Origin: Clusia tigrina
Taxonomy: Eukaryota; Arthropoda; Insecta; Diptera; Clusiidae
Reading direction: 5' to 3'
Assembly (NCBI GenBank): GCA_920105625.2
Contig: OV050030.1
Coordinates: 170,621,315 to 170,685,314, forward strand
DNA length: 64,000 nucleotides
The notes beneath the pieces are model-generated. The model made no database searches. It was not told where the DNA came from and was given only the letters and a program-made list of their open reading frames with translations. The stretch's first letter is position 1, and each line of letters begins with the position of its first letter. The position numbers and the translations under genes are program-made. Of the stretch, positions 63,131 to 64,000 are shown piece by piece.

Positions 63131-63240
63131 TTTCGGATCTTTGTTAACTATTTTTTCGTTACCAGCTATTGTACGTACGGGCAGAACCACGCCTCTTTCA
63201 CGGCCACACGTTAGTGTCAGGGTGAGATAGCCTGAGAGCT

Positions 63241-63871
63241 AGCGCACAACAACCTAAACTTACTTATGAGCACTACCCAGAGACAGTGGAGGAGAGGTCA
63301 CCTGATTTGATTCCATCGTGGAAGAATGCTGCGGCAGGAGCACGTGGGAGGTTATCAAGGCGTCCCATGTTGGGTGGATGCCGGTTGCGGATCACATATT
63401 CGGCAGAGTAAGGCGGCTACACGTAGGGCTATTTCACTTCAGCACTTCACTCGAAATAATGGTTTGGCAACTCTTACAAAGTGAAAAACTAATCCGATAG
63501 TGATAATAAAATTTAACAAAAATCGAGGTATTTAATGAGAAAATAATAACAATTTCGCACAAGCGTGAAAGTGCAAAATTTTCTGCGTCGGAAGAGTGCC
63601 GAGTGCAGTGATTCTGAAAACAACTAATTTAAAATTCTTTAATTTTTAAATAAAGTGTAAAAACAAAAACAAAATATACAAAAATAAAAACAACAAAATT
63701 ATAAAGTGAGAAACAACAAATAATCACAAAGTGAGACAACCGCAAAATAGCACTGCTATTATACGGTTATGTATGTACACAAATACGTTAAATTAAAAGC
63801 GGCTTAGCAAGTATCTAGTGTAGAGTTGCCAAAGTTAATTTTAAACAAAAATAAATAATAAAGAAAAAAAA
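63241..63871. other. Unassigned interval before the last ORF
   Basis: 63241-63500 is mixed sequence without a recognisable gene and may include decayed G5 leader or LTR. 63500-63871 is A-rich and resembles a transposon or mRNA leader before the ATG at 63872. Confidence 0.4.
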
Positions 63872-63926
63872 ATGGGTGTAGACCGTACCCCACCTAGAGG
63901 GGAAGGTCAGCAACAAGAAGAGCAGC

Positions 63927-63987
<61 letters not shown>

Positions 63988-64000
63988 ACAACAACAACAA
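63872..64000 (+). CDS. Start of a glutamine-rich ORF running off the window
   Basis: The ATG at 63872 (AAAAAAAAATGG context) opens 43 codons to the window end: MGVDRTPPRGEGQQQEE followed by an almost pure glutamine run encoded by CAA and CAG. The DRTPPR start followed by a low-complexity tract recalls ORF1 proteins of some insect non-LTR elements, but a host gene with a poly-Gln tract is equally possible. The A-rich leader and the setting favour another mobile element. Confidence 0.45.

Larger units (their letters stand above)
60046..63240 (-). mobile_element. G5: decayed gypsy-like element related to G1
   Basis: On the minus strand from 63240 down: leader sequence with the repeat phrases of G1 (for example the inverted CTACGGGACCC phrase at about 63110 and three CCG-TTTTTCGG blocks at 62885-63045), a gag tail, protease, RT, RNase H, an integrase finger and part of the integrase core. 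Most of gag is missing. No complete LTR was found at either side. Similarity of protein blocks and leader repeats makes G5 an older cousin of G1. Confidence 0.75.

Noticed and set aside
63815..64000. Poly-leucine ORF on the minus strand at the window end
   Set aside because: Antisense reading of the CAA/CAG repeat.

Overview
The window looks like repeat-rich, AT-rich insect DNA, most likely from a higher fly (Diptera). That call rests on the mix of Jockey-type non-LTR retrotransposons with PRE_C2HC-like Gag regions, gypsy/17.6-like Ty3 elements, tRNA-Lys, tRNA-Ser and tRNA-Leu type primer sites, and long (TA)n arrays. A tephritid is possible, but the sequence alone does not prove it. I found no complete host gene, tRNA, rRNA or CRISPR array. 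Nearly everything is mobile-element DNA, much of it nested or decayed. I use these labels: J1-J5 for non-LTR elements, G1-G5 for LTR elements.

Layout. 1-3430: a decayed transposase-like relic (575-2261, minus) and AT-rich sequence with a lone zinc-finger-like fragment. 3450-9560: Jockey element J1 (minus), split by a 5'-truncated Jockey element J2 (5022-7924, plus) with an 8-bp target duplication. 9712-58010: a tandem duplication. Unit 1 is 9712-34158 and unit 2 is 34159-58010. The original unit reads: 412/mdg1-like gag relic (minus), (TA)n, G1 (a gypsy-like element without env), (TA)n, a 1.9-kb unidentified block with an LTR-like promoter, (TA)n, and a Jockey relic J4 holding an inverted Jockey piece J5. 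After duplication, unit 1 gained G2 (18487-24784) and J3 (26795-31478). Unit 2 gained G3 (39655-50509), which sits inside the G1 pol gene. The partner unit keeps the empty site in every case. 58010-63240: the rest of J4, then two head-on Ty3/gypsy relics, G4 (plus) and G5 (minus, a relative of G1 that lost most of gag). 63872 to the window end: the start of an unidentified glutamine-rich ORF.

How the parts work. Each LTR element carries LTRs, a primer-binding site, gag and pol (protease, reverse transcriptase, RNase H, integrase), and a polypurine tract where visible. G1 and G3 show canonical -1 ribosomal frameshift signals at the gag/pol junction. The G1 signal is kept in its diverged relative G5. 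In unit 1 a 22-nt deletion puts it out of register. J2 and J3 join gag and pol through ATGA stop-start overlaps. All pol genes are broken. G2 and G3 have nearly identical LTR pairs yet several ORF lesions each, so they may have been mobilised in trans.

The most informative observations are the tandem duplication with unit-specific insertions, the conserved frameshift cassette, the cysteine-containing ORF at the env position of G3, and an exon-like 81-bp segment in the 5' part of J3. I did not find a convincing wholly new biological system.
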